From NCBI RefSeq assembly GCF_002563715.1, contig NZ_PDJJ01000001.1, positions 3,720,001-3,784,000 of the forward strand: 64,000 nucleotides of DNA. The letters are read 5' to 3'. How positions within the stretch are numbered: position 1 is the first letter of the stretch; every line of letters begins with the position of its first letter. This DNA is from Isoptericola jiangsuensis. Its GTDB lineage: Bacteria > Actinomycetota > Actinomycetes > Actinomycetales > Cellulomonadaceae. A program made the position numbers and the translations under genes. Shown here one piece after another: positions 48,803-59,200 of the stretch. A model generated the notes under the pieces. The model searched no databases. It was not told where the DNA came from and worked only from the letters and a program-made list of their open reading frames with translations.

Positions 48803-48833
48803 GAGGCCCGGACTCCCCAGAAGTCCGGGCCTC
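48803..48833. terminator. Bidirectional terminator after the alkyl sulfatase
   Basis: A perfect 12-bp stem (GAGGCCCGGACT and its complement) with a 7-base loop. It lies eight bases after the sulfatase stop codon and can also end the convergent membrane-protein operon. Confidence 0.82.
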
Positions 48834-48861
48834 GCCGCGTCCACGGCTCGCCGACGCGAGG

Positions 48862-49287
48862 TCAGGCGGCGCCGCGGCGTCCGTCCCCCTGCAGCGCGTT
48901 CCTCAGCATGACGGCGGGCAGCAGGAAGGTGGCGAACATCGTCACCAGCCAGACGATGACAGGCCCGAGGACCCAGCCCTGCCAGCCCTCGATGGTGAGC
49001 CCGTCCGGTGCGACGAGGACGGCGAGGAGCAGCGCCACGTAGGTGGTCACCAGGCCCACGACGCCGAGCAGCGCCGGAGCGTTGCGTTGCGCGACCTGGG
49101 CGAAGAGCGGGGACAGCACGGCCTGCCCGATCGCGAAGATGACGACGGCCAGCACGAACGTCAACGGGTTGGCCCAGACGACGTCGAACGTCTGCCAGTC
49201 GAACAGGCCGAAGAGCAGGTCGGTGAGCACGATGCCGATCGCCGCGGCGAGCAGGAAGACCGCGGTCCGGGCCAACAGCTTGATCAT
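48862..49287 (-). CDS. Small four-helix membrane protein, holin-like family
   Basis: A 141-residue protein with four predicted membrane helices (about 5-25, 40-60, 72-95, 107-130) that resembles proteins labelled phage holin family in actinobacterial genomes. No lysis or phage genes are near, so a phage function is unlikely. Its ATG overlaps the stop codon of the HdeD-like gene by four bases; the two are coupled. Confidence 0.6.
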   Translation of the reverse strand: MIKLLARTAVFLLAAAIGIVLTDLLFGLFDWQTFDVVWANPLTFVLAVVIFAIGQAVLSPLFAQVAQRNAPALLGVVGLVTTYVALLLAVLVAPDGLTIEGWQGWVLGPVIVWLVTMFATFLLPAVMLRNALQGDGRRGAA

Positions 49288-50207
49288 GTGGTGCGCTCCT
49301 CAGGGGTGGGGATACCGGGGACGTCGTCGTCCACGGCCAGATCTGTGTCGCCAGGACGGCCGTCCGCCTCCTGCGCAGCGCTCGTCCCCTCCGTCGTCGG
49401 GCCGACGACCATGGACTGCGAGTCCTTCGCGCGGGAGGTGGCGGCATGGAGCTCACCACCCTCGCCGCGTGACGTCTCGACGGCAGGTCCGGTCGCCGGT
49501 CGTTCGAAGCGCGGCCCTTGAGCGTGTGCCGGCGCGGCGGCGGGGTTGGCGGCTCCGAGAACCGATCCGCCGCTGATCCGGATGCCCGCCTTCTCCGCCT
49601 GCTCGCGCAGGTCCCGGAGCTCCCGGGCCACCGACCTGACGGCGAAGCCGGACACCAGATGGATCGAGCCCGCCACGAACGCGAACAGCGCGAAGACGAT
49701 GGTGACGAGCCGCAGGACGTCGACGGTGTCGAGCGGCTGGATGACGAGCAGCATGCCGAACAGGCCCGCGGTCAGGCCGAACGTGACCAGCCACGCCCAG
49801 CCGAGGTCGCGGTTGCGGGCGAGCGCCACCCCACCGACGACGGCGACGATCCCGAGGACGATCGTCCAGCTCGCCAGGACGTAGTAGAGGACGGTCGGCG
49901 AGACGTCCGGCCAGAACGCGACGGCGACGCCGAACAGCGCGTTGACACCCGCCTGGGCGAGCCACCACGTCGCGCCGACCTGCCTCCGGTGGGCGGACCA
50001 CTGGACGAGGACCAGCAGCGCGTCGAGGACGAGGAACGCCCCGACCACCATCCGCATGACGTCGAGCTCGTGCAGCGGCTCGATGAGGAGCAGCAGCCCC
50101 AGCACGATGAACGCGATCCCACGGACGACGGGCAACCACCACACCCGCCGGAAGGGGTTGTGCACCGCGTCCACCTGGTCGTCGCTCTCCAGCACGTCTC
50201 CTGCCAT
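49284..50207 (-). CDS. HdeD family membrane protein
   Basis: A 307-residue protein. Six membrane helices in three pairs (WWLPVVRGIAFIVLGLLLLI is the first) match the HdeD/DUF308 family, associated with acid or stress resistance in enterics. The C-terminal 120 residues are hydrophilic and disordered-looking. ATG 50207 with GGAGG about six bases upstream. First gene of a two-gene operon; it is downstream, on the same strand, of the second giant surface protein, but a terminator lies between. Confidence 0.88.
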   Translation of the reverse strand: MAGDVLESDDQVDAVHNPFRRVWWLPVVRGIAFIVLGLLLLIEPLHELDVMRMVVGAFLVLDALLVLVQWSAHRRQVGATWWLAQAGVNALFGVAVAFWPDVSPTVLYYVLASWTIVLGIVAVVGGVALARNRDLGWAWLVTFGLTAGLFGMLLVIQPLDTVDVLRLVTIVFALFAFVAGSIHLVSGFAVRSVARELRDLREQAEKAGIRISGGSVLGAANPAAAPAHAQGPRFERPATGPAVETSRGEGGELHAATSRAKDSQSMVVGPTTEGTSAAQEADGRPGDTDLAVDDDVPGIPTPEERTT

Positions 50208-50244
50208 CGGAACCTCCGGTCGTGGGACATCGAGGGGCGCAGCC

Positions 50245-50278
50245 GCCGGTGCCGGACCCTTTCGGGGTCCGCACCGGC
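50245..50278 (-). terminator. Terminator of the second giant surface protein
   Basis: A 14-15 bp stem with one bulge (GCCGGTGCCGGACCC pairing with GGGGTCCGCACCGGC) and a 4-base loop, 13 bases beyond the stop codon. Confidence 0.78.
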
Positions 50279-50290
50279 AGTGCGATGGGC

Positions 50291-53200
50291 TCACCCGTGC
50301 TGCTGGCGGCGCCGTACGCCGTACAGGAGGCTGCCGCCGACGATCAGCAGCAGGGCTATCGACGTGAGACCGACCCAGCCGGCGCCGGTCCGCGGCAGCA
50401 GCCCCGGCCCGGGGGCGGGCGGGGCGGGCGGTGCGGGAGTGACGGGCGGGGTGATCTGGAACGACACCTCGTCGCAGGGCAGCCCGTTCTCGTCGGCTCC
50501 GTCGGTGCACTCGCCCGGCGGCGGGGTCGTGATGTCCCCGCAGTCCGGCAGCGTGGTGCAGCCCGGACCCGCGGGCTGGAACGCCACGTTGAGGACCTCG
50601 CCGTCACCGTCGCCGGTCAGCGTGACCGAGTAGGTGATGGTCACGGTGTCGCCGGCTGCCAGCGGGCCGGACCAGAACAGCCGCGGCGCGGCGTAGGCGA
50701 GGTCGCCGGTGTCGGGGTCGACCGCGGCGTCGTCGTTGTACGTCGCGTCGTCCAGCACGCCGGTGAGGTCGTCCACGACCGTCGCGGGCGACTCGGCCGT
50801 GTAGTCGCCCTGGCCGGTGTTGGTCACCTCGACGGTGTACTGCACGACGTCGCCGACCTGGGCGCCCTGCGTGCCGGTGGCCGACTTGTCGATCTCCAGC
50901 GCGCGGTCGAGCACCGGCACCTCGGTCGAGCAGTCGGGGTTGTCCACCGCGAGCAGCATGGGCAGGGTGATCGCCGTGCCGGCCGACGCCCCGCCCGGGC
51001 TCATGGACGGGTCGGTGGCGCAGGTGGACTCCGGGGGGCCGGTGACCACGTTCTCGAGCACCATGTCACCGGTGTCGGGGTCGTCCACCGTCACCGAGTA
51101 GGTGATGGTGACCGTCTCCCCCGGGTCCAGCGGGCCCGACCAGCTGAGCTCGGGTTCCGCGTACGCGAGTTCGCCGACGTCGGGGTCCACGGCCGCGTCG
51201 TCGTTGAACGTCGCGTCGTCGAGCACGGCGGACAGGTCGTCCGTGACCTCGGCCGGATCGGCGTCGGAGTAGGCGAAGGTGCCGGTGTTGGTCACCTCGA
51301 CCGTGTAGCCGACCACCTGGCCGGGTGTGACGCCCTCTCCGCCGTCGGAGGTCTTGACGATCTCCAGCGCCCGGATCGGGGTCGTGGTGGTGCAGCCCTC
51401 CTCGGTACCGTCCACGCAGTTCGACTCGGGCGGGCCGGTGACCACGTTGACGAGGTCGCCGTCTCCGGTCACGGTGTCGTTCACCGTGACGGTGTAGGTG
51501 ATCGTCACGGACTCGTCCACCGCGAGCGGGCCGCTCCACGTGAGGTCCGGGGCGTCGAACGTCACCGTGCCCTGGTCAGGTTCCACGCTGATCGACCCCT
51601 CGTCGAGGGTGGCGTCGTCCAGCACGTCCGACAGGTCGTCCGTGACGACGGCCGGATCGTCCACCGTGTAGTCGAGCCCGCCGGTGTTGGTCACCGTGAC
51701 CGCGTAGGTGACGTCCTGGGTGGGGCCCACCCAGTCCTCACCGCTGGAGGTGTCGACGACCTCCTTCGCCACCTCGAGCTCCTTGACCGGCGTCACCGTG
51801 CCCACGCACGGCAGGCCCGTGGCGGGGTCGACGCCGTCCTCGCACTCCGGTGTCGGGGGCAGCGTCGGCCCGCACACCCCGTTCTCGCAGGGCGGCGGCG
51901 CGGGCGGCTCGAACACGACGTTCGCGAGCTCGCCGTCCCCGGTGAGCGGGTCGTCGACCGTCACGGAGTACGTGATCTCCACCGACTCGCCGCCCGCGAG
52001 GGGACCCACCCAGACGAGTCGGGGCTCGGCATACGTCAGCTCACCCTGGTCCGGGTTCACCGCCGCGTCGTCGTTGTACGTCGCATCGTCGAGCACCTCG
52101 GTGAGGTCGTCGACGACGGACGCCGGGAACTCCTCGGTGTAAGGCACCTGCGACAGGTTGGTGACCGTGACCGTGTAGGTGACCGTCTCGCCCGCCACGA
52201 CGGGCTCGTCGGGATCGGCCGTCTTGGTGATGTCGAGCTGCCGCTCCGGCAGGACGACGAAGCAGCCCGGGGCGAGCGGGTCCACACAGGTGGACTCCGG
52301 CGGGCCGGTCACCACGTTGCCGAGGATCCCGTCACCGCTGAGCGGGTCGTTCACCGTCACCGAGTACGTCACCGTCACCGTCTCGCCGACGGCCAGCGGG
52401 CCGGACCAGCTCAGCGTCGGATCGGTGAACGACACCGTGCCCTGGTCGGGCGCGGCCGTCGCGTCGCCGTTGTAGGTCGCGTCGTCGAGCACCTGCGACA
52501 GGTCGTCGTCCCAGCTCGCCGGGTCGGCGTCCGTGTAGGCGAACCCGCCGGTGTTGGTGACCGTCACCGAGTAGGTCACGACCTCGCCCGGCTGGATCAG
52601 CACCTCCTCCGGCGACACCTTCTCCTTGACGATGTCGAGCTGCCGCACGGGGTCCGTCACGGAGCACCCCGGATCCTCGGGGTCCACGCAGTTCGACTCC
52701 GGTGGTCCGGTCACCGCGTTGGTCAGCACGCCGTCACCGTCCTCCGGCAGCGGGTCGCCCACCGTCACCGAGTACGTGATCGTCACCGTCTCACCCGCGG
52801 CGAGCGGACCGGTCCACGTCAGCGTCGGGTCGGTGAATTCCACGGTCCCCTGCTCCGGGACCACCGTCGCGTCGTCGTTGTAGGTCGCGTCGTCCAGCAC
52901 CTCCGCGAGGTCGTCCGCGACGACGGCCGGCTCCTGCGCCGTGTAGTCCGCGCCACCGGTGTTGGTCACCACCACCGTGTAGGTCACCGTCTCCCCGGGG
53001 AGCACCTCGCCGGCGCCGTCCGAGGTCTTGGCGATCTCCAGCGCGCGCACGGGCAGCGTGACGGTGCAGTCCGGGTCGGCCGGGTCCTGTGCCGGGTCAC
53101 AGCCGGACTCGGGCGGCCCGACGACGGTGTTGTCGAGCACACCGTCTCCCGTCGGGGGGTCGTCCACCGTCACCGCGTAGGTGATCGTCACCGTCTCGCC

Positions 53201-56200
53201 GGCGGCGAGCGGCCCGGACCAGCTGATCGAGTCGCCGTCGAACACCGCGTCGGGCGGCGTCGGATCGGTGACCAGCGAGCCGTCGACGAACGTCGCGTCG
53301 TCGAGGACGTCGGTGAGGTCGTCGAACACCACCGCCGGGTCGAGGAGCGTGTAGTCCGCGCCGCCGGTGTTGGTCACCTCGATCGTGTACTCCACGGTGT
53401 CGCCGGGCAGCACCTCGTCCACGGCGTCGGAGCTCTTGACGACCTCCAGCGAGCGGACGGGCGTCGTGGTGGTGCAGCCCGGGTCCTCCGGGTCCACGCA
53501 GGTGGACTCCGGCGGGCCGGTCACCGCGTTGGTGAGCACCCCGTCCCCGCCGTCCAACGGGTCGTCCACCGTCACCGAGTAGGTGAGGGTCACCGTCTCG
53601 TCCACGGCCAGCGGGCCCTCCCACGACAGCGTGGGATCGGCGAAGCTGAAGGCGCCCTGGTCAGGCACCGCGGTCGCGTCGCCGTTGTAGGTCGCGTCGT
53701 CCAGCACCTCGGACAGGTCGTCCGACACCGTCAGCAGGGTGTCCGGGTCGGCGTAGTCGACACCGCCGGTGTTCGTCACCTCGACCGTGTAGGTCACCGT
53801 CGCGCCGGGGAGCACCTCGGCGGGCGCATCGGAGGTCTTGACGATCTCCACCGACCGGACGGGTGTCGTCGTCGAGCAGTCCGGGTCCGCAGGGTCGGCG
53901 TCGTCCGCACAGGTCGATTCCGGCGGGCCCGTCACGGTGTTGGTGAGCACCCCGTCACCGTCCTCGGGCAGCGGGTCGTTCACCGTCACCGAGTAGGTGA
54001 TGGTCACCGACTCGCCCGCGGCCAGCGGTCCCGTCCAGGTGAGGATCGGGTCGGTGAACGAGACCGCGCCCTGGTCGGGCTCGACGGTCGCGTCGTCGTT
54101 GTACGTCGCGTCGTCCAGCACCTCGGACAGGTCGTCCGACACCGTCAGCAACGAGTCCGGGTCGGCGTAGTCCACGCCACCGGTGTTCGTCACCTCGACC
54201 GTGTAGGTCACCGCGTCACCCGGCAGCACCTCGGCGGGAGCGTCGGAGGCCTTGACGATCTCCACGGAACGCACGGGCGTCGTCACCGTGCAGTCCGGAT
54301 CCTCGGTGCCCGGCACGCAGTTGGAGCCCGGCGCGGAGACCGCGTTCGTGAGCACCCCGTCGGCCAGCAGACCGGGCGGGTCGTCCACCGTGACCGAGTA
54401 GGTCAGGGTGACGGTGGCACCCACGTCCAGCGGCCCGGTCCACGTCAGGTTCGGGTCGGCGAAGGCGAACGCACCGGAGTCCGGCGTCGCCGTCGCGTCG
54501 TCGTTGTACGTGGCGTCGTCCAGCACGCCGGTCAGGTCGTCCGTGACGGTCAGCGGGTCGTCGTCGGTGTACGCCACCGCGCCGGTGTTGGTCACCTCGA
54601 CGGTGTACGTCACCGTGTCACCCGGGACGACCTCACCCGCAGCGTCGGACGTCTTGACCACCTCGACCGCTGGCGTCGGCGTCGTGGTGGAGCAGTTCGG
54701 GTCCTCCGGCACCTGGTCCGGGTCGCAGTTCGACTCGGGCGGCCCGACGACGGCGTTGGTGACGATCGAGTCGCCCGTGGGCGGGTCGTCGAGGGTGACC
54801 GAGTACGTCACCGTCACCGTCTCGCCCACGGCGAGGGGTCCCGTCCACGTCAGCTCCGGGTCGGCGAACGACGCCGAGCCCTGGTCGGGCGTGACCACGA
54901 TCGACCCGTCGTCGAACGTCGCGTCGTCGAGCACCTCGGTCAGGTCGTCGGTGAAGGACGCCGGGTCGTCCGGGACGGTGTAGTCCACCTGACCGGTGTT
55001 GGTGATCTCGACCGAGTACGTGATGGTGTCGCCGGGGGCCACGTCCTCCGCGGCGTCGGAGGTCTTGACGATCTCCAGCGCCTTGATCGGCTCGGTCACG
55101 GTGCAGTCGGGGTCCTCGGAGCCCTCGGGGCAGGTGGACTCCGGCGGCCCGACCACGGTGTTGTCGAGCACCCCGTCGCCGTCCGCGAGCGGGTCGTCCA
55201 CCGTCACCGCATAGGTGATCGTCACGGTCGCGCCGACGGCGAGCGGTCCCGACCAGCTCAGCGTCGGGTCGGTGAAGTCCACCGTGCCGACGTCCGGGGT
55301 GACGACGATCGAGTCATCGTCGAGGGTGGCGTCGTCGAGGACGTCGCTCAGGTCGTCGGAGACCTCGGCGGGGTTCAGGAGGGTGTAGTCGACCTCGCCG
55401 GTGTTCTCCACGGTGACGGTGTAGACCACCGTGTCACCGGCGAGGACCTCGCCGCCGGCGTCCGACGTCTTGGTGACGTCGAGACCCGGTTCCAGCACCG
55501 GCACCTCGGTCGAGCAGTCCGGGTCGAACGCCGGGTCGTCGGGATCGGTCACCGCCGGGTCGGGGCAGTCCCCACCCACCACCGCGTTGGTGAGCACGCC
55601 GTCGCCCGTCACCGGGTCGTTCACCGTGAGGGTGTAGGTGATCGTCACCGTCTCCCCGACGTCGAGGGGGCCGGTCCACGTGAGGGTCGGGTCGACGAAC
55701 TCGGCGGTGCCCTGATCGGGCTCGATCGTCACGGCGTCGTCCCACGTGGCGTCGTCGAGCACCGCGGAGAGGTCGTCCGAGACGGTGGCCGGGTCGGCGT
55801 CCGTGTAGGCGAAGCCTCCGGTGTTGGTCACCTCGACCGTGTAGGTGATCTGGTCGCCCGCCACCACGCCGTCCGGCGAGTCGGACGTCTTGACGACGTC
55901 GAGGGACGCCACCGGCGTGGTGACCGTGCAGCCCTCCTCGGTGCCCTCGACGCAGGTGGACTCCGGCGGGCCGGTCACCGCGTTGGTGAGCACCCCGTCC
56001 CCGCCGTCCAACGGGTCGTCCACCGTCACCGAGTAGGTGAGGGTCACCGTCTCGTCCACGGCCAGCGGGCCCTCCCACGACAGCGTGGGATCGGCGAAGC
56101 TGAAGGCGCCCTGGTCGGGCACCGCGGTCGCGTCGCCGTTGTAGGTCGCGTCGTCCAGCACCTCGGACAGGTCGTCCGACACCGTCAGCAACGAGTCCGG

Positions 56201-59200
56201 GTCGGCGTAGTCCACGCCACCGGTGTTCGTCACCTCGACCGTGTAGGTCACCGTGTCACCGGGGGCCACCTCGCCCGCCGGCTCGGCCGTCTTGACGATC
56301 TCCACCGAGCGCACCGGCGTGGTCGTCGAGCAGTCCGGATCCTCCGGCACCTGGTCCGGGTCACAGCTCGACTCCGGCGGGCCGACGATCGTGTTGGTGA
56401 GCACGCCGTCACCCGTCACCGGGTCGTCCACGGTCACCGAGTACGTGATCGTCACGGTCTCCCCGACGGCCAGCGGGCCCTCCCACGACAACGTGGGGTC
56501 GGTGAAGCTGAAGGCGCCCTGGTCAGGCACCGCGGTCGCGTCGCCGTTGTAGGTCGCGTCGTCCAGCACCTCGGACAGGTCGTCCGACACCGTCAGCAGG
56601 GTGTCCGGGTCGGCGTAGTCCACGCCACCGGTGTTCGTCACCTCGACCGTGTAGGTCACCGTGTCACCGGGGGCCACCTCGGCAGGAGCGTCCGACGTCT
56701 TGACGATCTCCACCGAGCGCACCGGCGTGGTGGTCGAGCAGTCCGGGTCCGCAGGGTCGGCGTCCACGTCACAGTTCGACTCCGGCGGCCCGGTCACGGC
56801 GTTCGTCAGCACACCGTCGCCCGTCGCCGGGTCGTTCACCGTCACCGTGTAGGAGATCGTCACCGTCTCGCCCGCGGCGAGCGGGCCGGACCAGCTCAGC
56901 GTGGTCGGCGCGTACGTGGGCAGCGGCGGCGTGCCGCCGGCGTCCGACGTCGCTGTGAACGACCCCTCGTCGAGCGTGGCGTCGTCGACGACGTCCGCCA
57001 GGTCGTCCTCGAACGACGCCGGGTCGTCGACCGTGTAGTCGACGGTGCTCGGGTTCGTCACCTCGACCGTGTAGGTCACCGTGTCGCCCGGCAGCACCTC
57101 GGCGGGAGCGTCGGAGGTCTTCGCGATCTCCAGGGTCCGCACCGGGGTGGTCGTGGTGCAGTCGGGGTCCTCGGAGTCCGGCGGGCAGTTGGACTCCGGC
57201 GGCCCGACGACGGCGTTCGTCAGCAGGCCGTCGCCCGTCGCCGGGTCGTTCACCGTCACCGAGTACGTGATCGTCACTGTCTCGCCGGCCGGGATCGGGC
57301 CGAACCAGCCGATCTCCGGGAGCGTGCCGTCGACGGTCGTCCCGACCGGCGTACCTCCGCCGTCGAGGGCGGCCAGGTCGCCGTTGTACGTGGCATCGTC
57401 CAGCACGTCGGTCAGGTCGTCCACCACGGCGGCGGGCGCCGCGTCCGTGTAGTCCGTCGACCCCGTGTTGGTCAGCTCCACCGTGTAGGTCACCGTGCCG
57501 CCGGGCAGCAGCGGGTCGGACGACGGCTCGGCCGTCTTCACGACGTCCAGCCCCGGGGCGGGCAGCACGACCGTGCAGTCCGGGTCGGCCGGATCGGCGT
57601 CCGGGTCGCAGTTCGACTCGGGTGGCCCTTCGACCACGTTGAGGAGCTCGCCGTCACCCGTGAGCGGGTCGTTCACCGTCACCGAGTAGGTGATGGTCAC
57701 GGACTCCCCCGCGGCGAGCGGACCGGACCACGAGAGCACGGGCTCGGTATAGCTGAGTGAGCCCTGGTCCGGTACGACGACGGCGTCGCCGTTGTAGACC
57801 GCGTCGTCCAGCACGGCGGACAGGTCGTCGTCCGCGGTCGCCGGGTCGTCCACGGTGTAGTCGTAGCCGCCCGTGTTCGTCACGGTGAACGAGTACTCGA
57901 TGGTCTGGCCCGGTGCGAGGGTGGTCACCGGCTCCGACGTCTTCTCGATCTCGAGCGAGCGCACAGGGGTCGTGACCGTGCAGTCCGGGTCGGCGGGGTC
58001 GACGTCCGGGTCGCAGGTCGAGTCCGGCGCGACCACGGTGTTGCTGAGGATCCCGTCGCCGCCGGGCGGGTCGTCCACCGTGACCGAGTAGGTGATCGTC
58101 ACCGACTCGCCCACGGCCAGGGGTCCCTCCCAGCCCAGCACCGGGTCGACGAACACGACGTCGCCCTGGTCCGGGGTGGCGACGGCGTCGCCGTTGTACG
58201 TCGCGTCGTCGAGCACGTCGCTCAGGTCGTCCTCGAAGGACGCCGGGTTGTCCGGCTGGGTGTAGTCGACCGTTCCGGTGTTCTCCACCGTGACCGTGTA
58301 AGTCACCACGTCACCCGGCGAGACGGTCTCGCCCGCGTCGGACGACTTGGTCACCGTCAGCTCCGGCTCGACGACGGTGACGACGTAGTCCTCCACCTCG
58401 CCGCCCGTCCAGGAGCCCGTGGGCTGCGGGTCGTCGTTGGCGCCGTCGAACAACCGCACGCGCAGGTACGAGTCGCCGACCACGCTCGCCGCGGGCAGGC
58501 TCACCGGGTAGGTCGCCGACCCGCTCCCGGCCGGGACGGTGACCGCGGTGCTCGCCTCGCCCGGGTCGAACGTGCCGTTCTGGTCGCCGTCCATCCACGC
58601 GACCAGCGTGGCGTCAGTCTCCGTGTCGTTGGTCGCGAGCACGTCCAGGGTCACGTCCTCGCCGAGCTCGGCCGTGACCGGCTCGGTGATCGAGGACTCG
58701 TCGTCCACCCCCGCGAGGTCGTCACCGTCGGCGCCCGGGGTCGGCACGCCGTCGGCCTCGGTGTCGACGGTGTTCTCGTCGCCCAGCATGAGCGGCGCGG
58801 TGTTGGTGGTCTCGTCATAGTCGACGACGGCGTGGCTCGCCCCGCCGGACGCCGCGAGCGTCCCGTACGAGTCGGGTGCGTCGCCGTAGTCCACGGGCAG
58901 CTCGACCAGCGTGATCGGCCAGTCCTCGACCTCACCCGAGTCGATGCCGGGGCCGACCTCGCTCGGGTCGGTCGGGAGCTCGCCCGGTGGAACGAGTCCG
59001 GCCCGCAGGCGCAGGTAGGAGTCGCCCCCCACTGCGTCGGCGGGAACCGTCCAGGTGAGCAGGTCGTTGCCGCTGCCGGTCCCGGTGTCAACCTCGGAGC
59101 GCTCGTCCTCCTCGAACGTGCCGCTCAGGTCGAAGTCGATCCAGCCGACCAAGGCCGCCGTCTCGTCGGAGTCGTTGGTGATCGGGATGCTCAGGCTCGT

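Noticed and set aside
48862-49287. Prophage remnant because of a holin-like label
   Set aside because: No lysin, integrase or structural phage genes nearby; the protein is operonic with an HdeD-type membrane protein.
50222-57760. A 2,512-codon open frame antisense to the second giant protein
   Set aside because: It is a mirror of the strongly biased codons of the repeat gene: the translation is rich in Arg, Gly and His-Arg-Val repeats, has no family motifs and no ribosome binding site, and ends where the repeats change composition.
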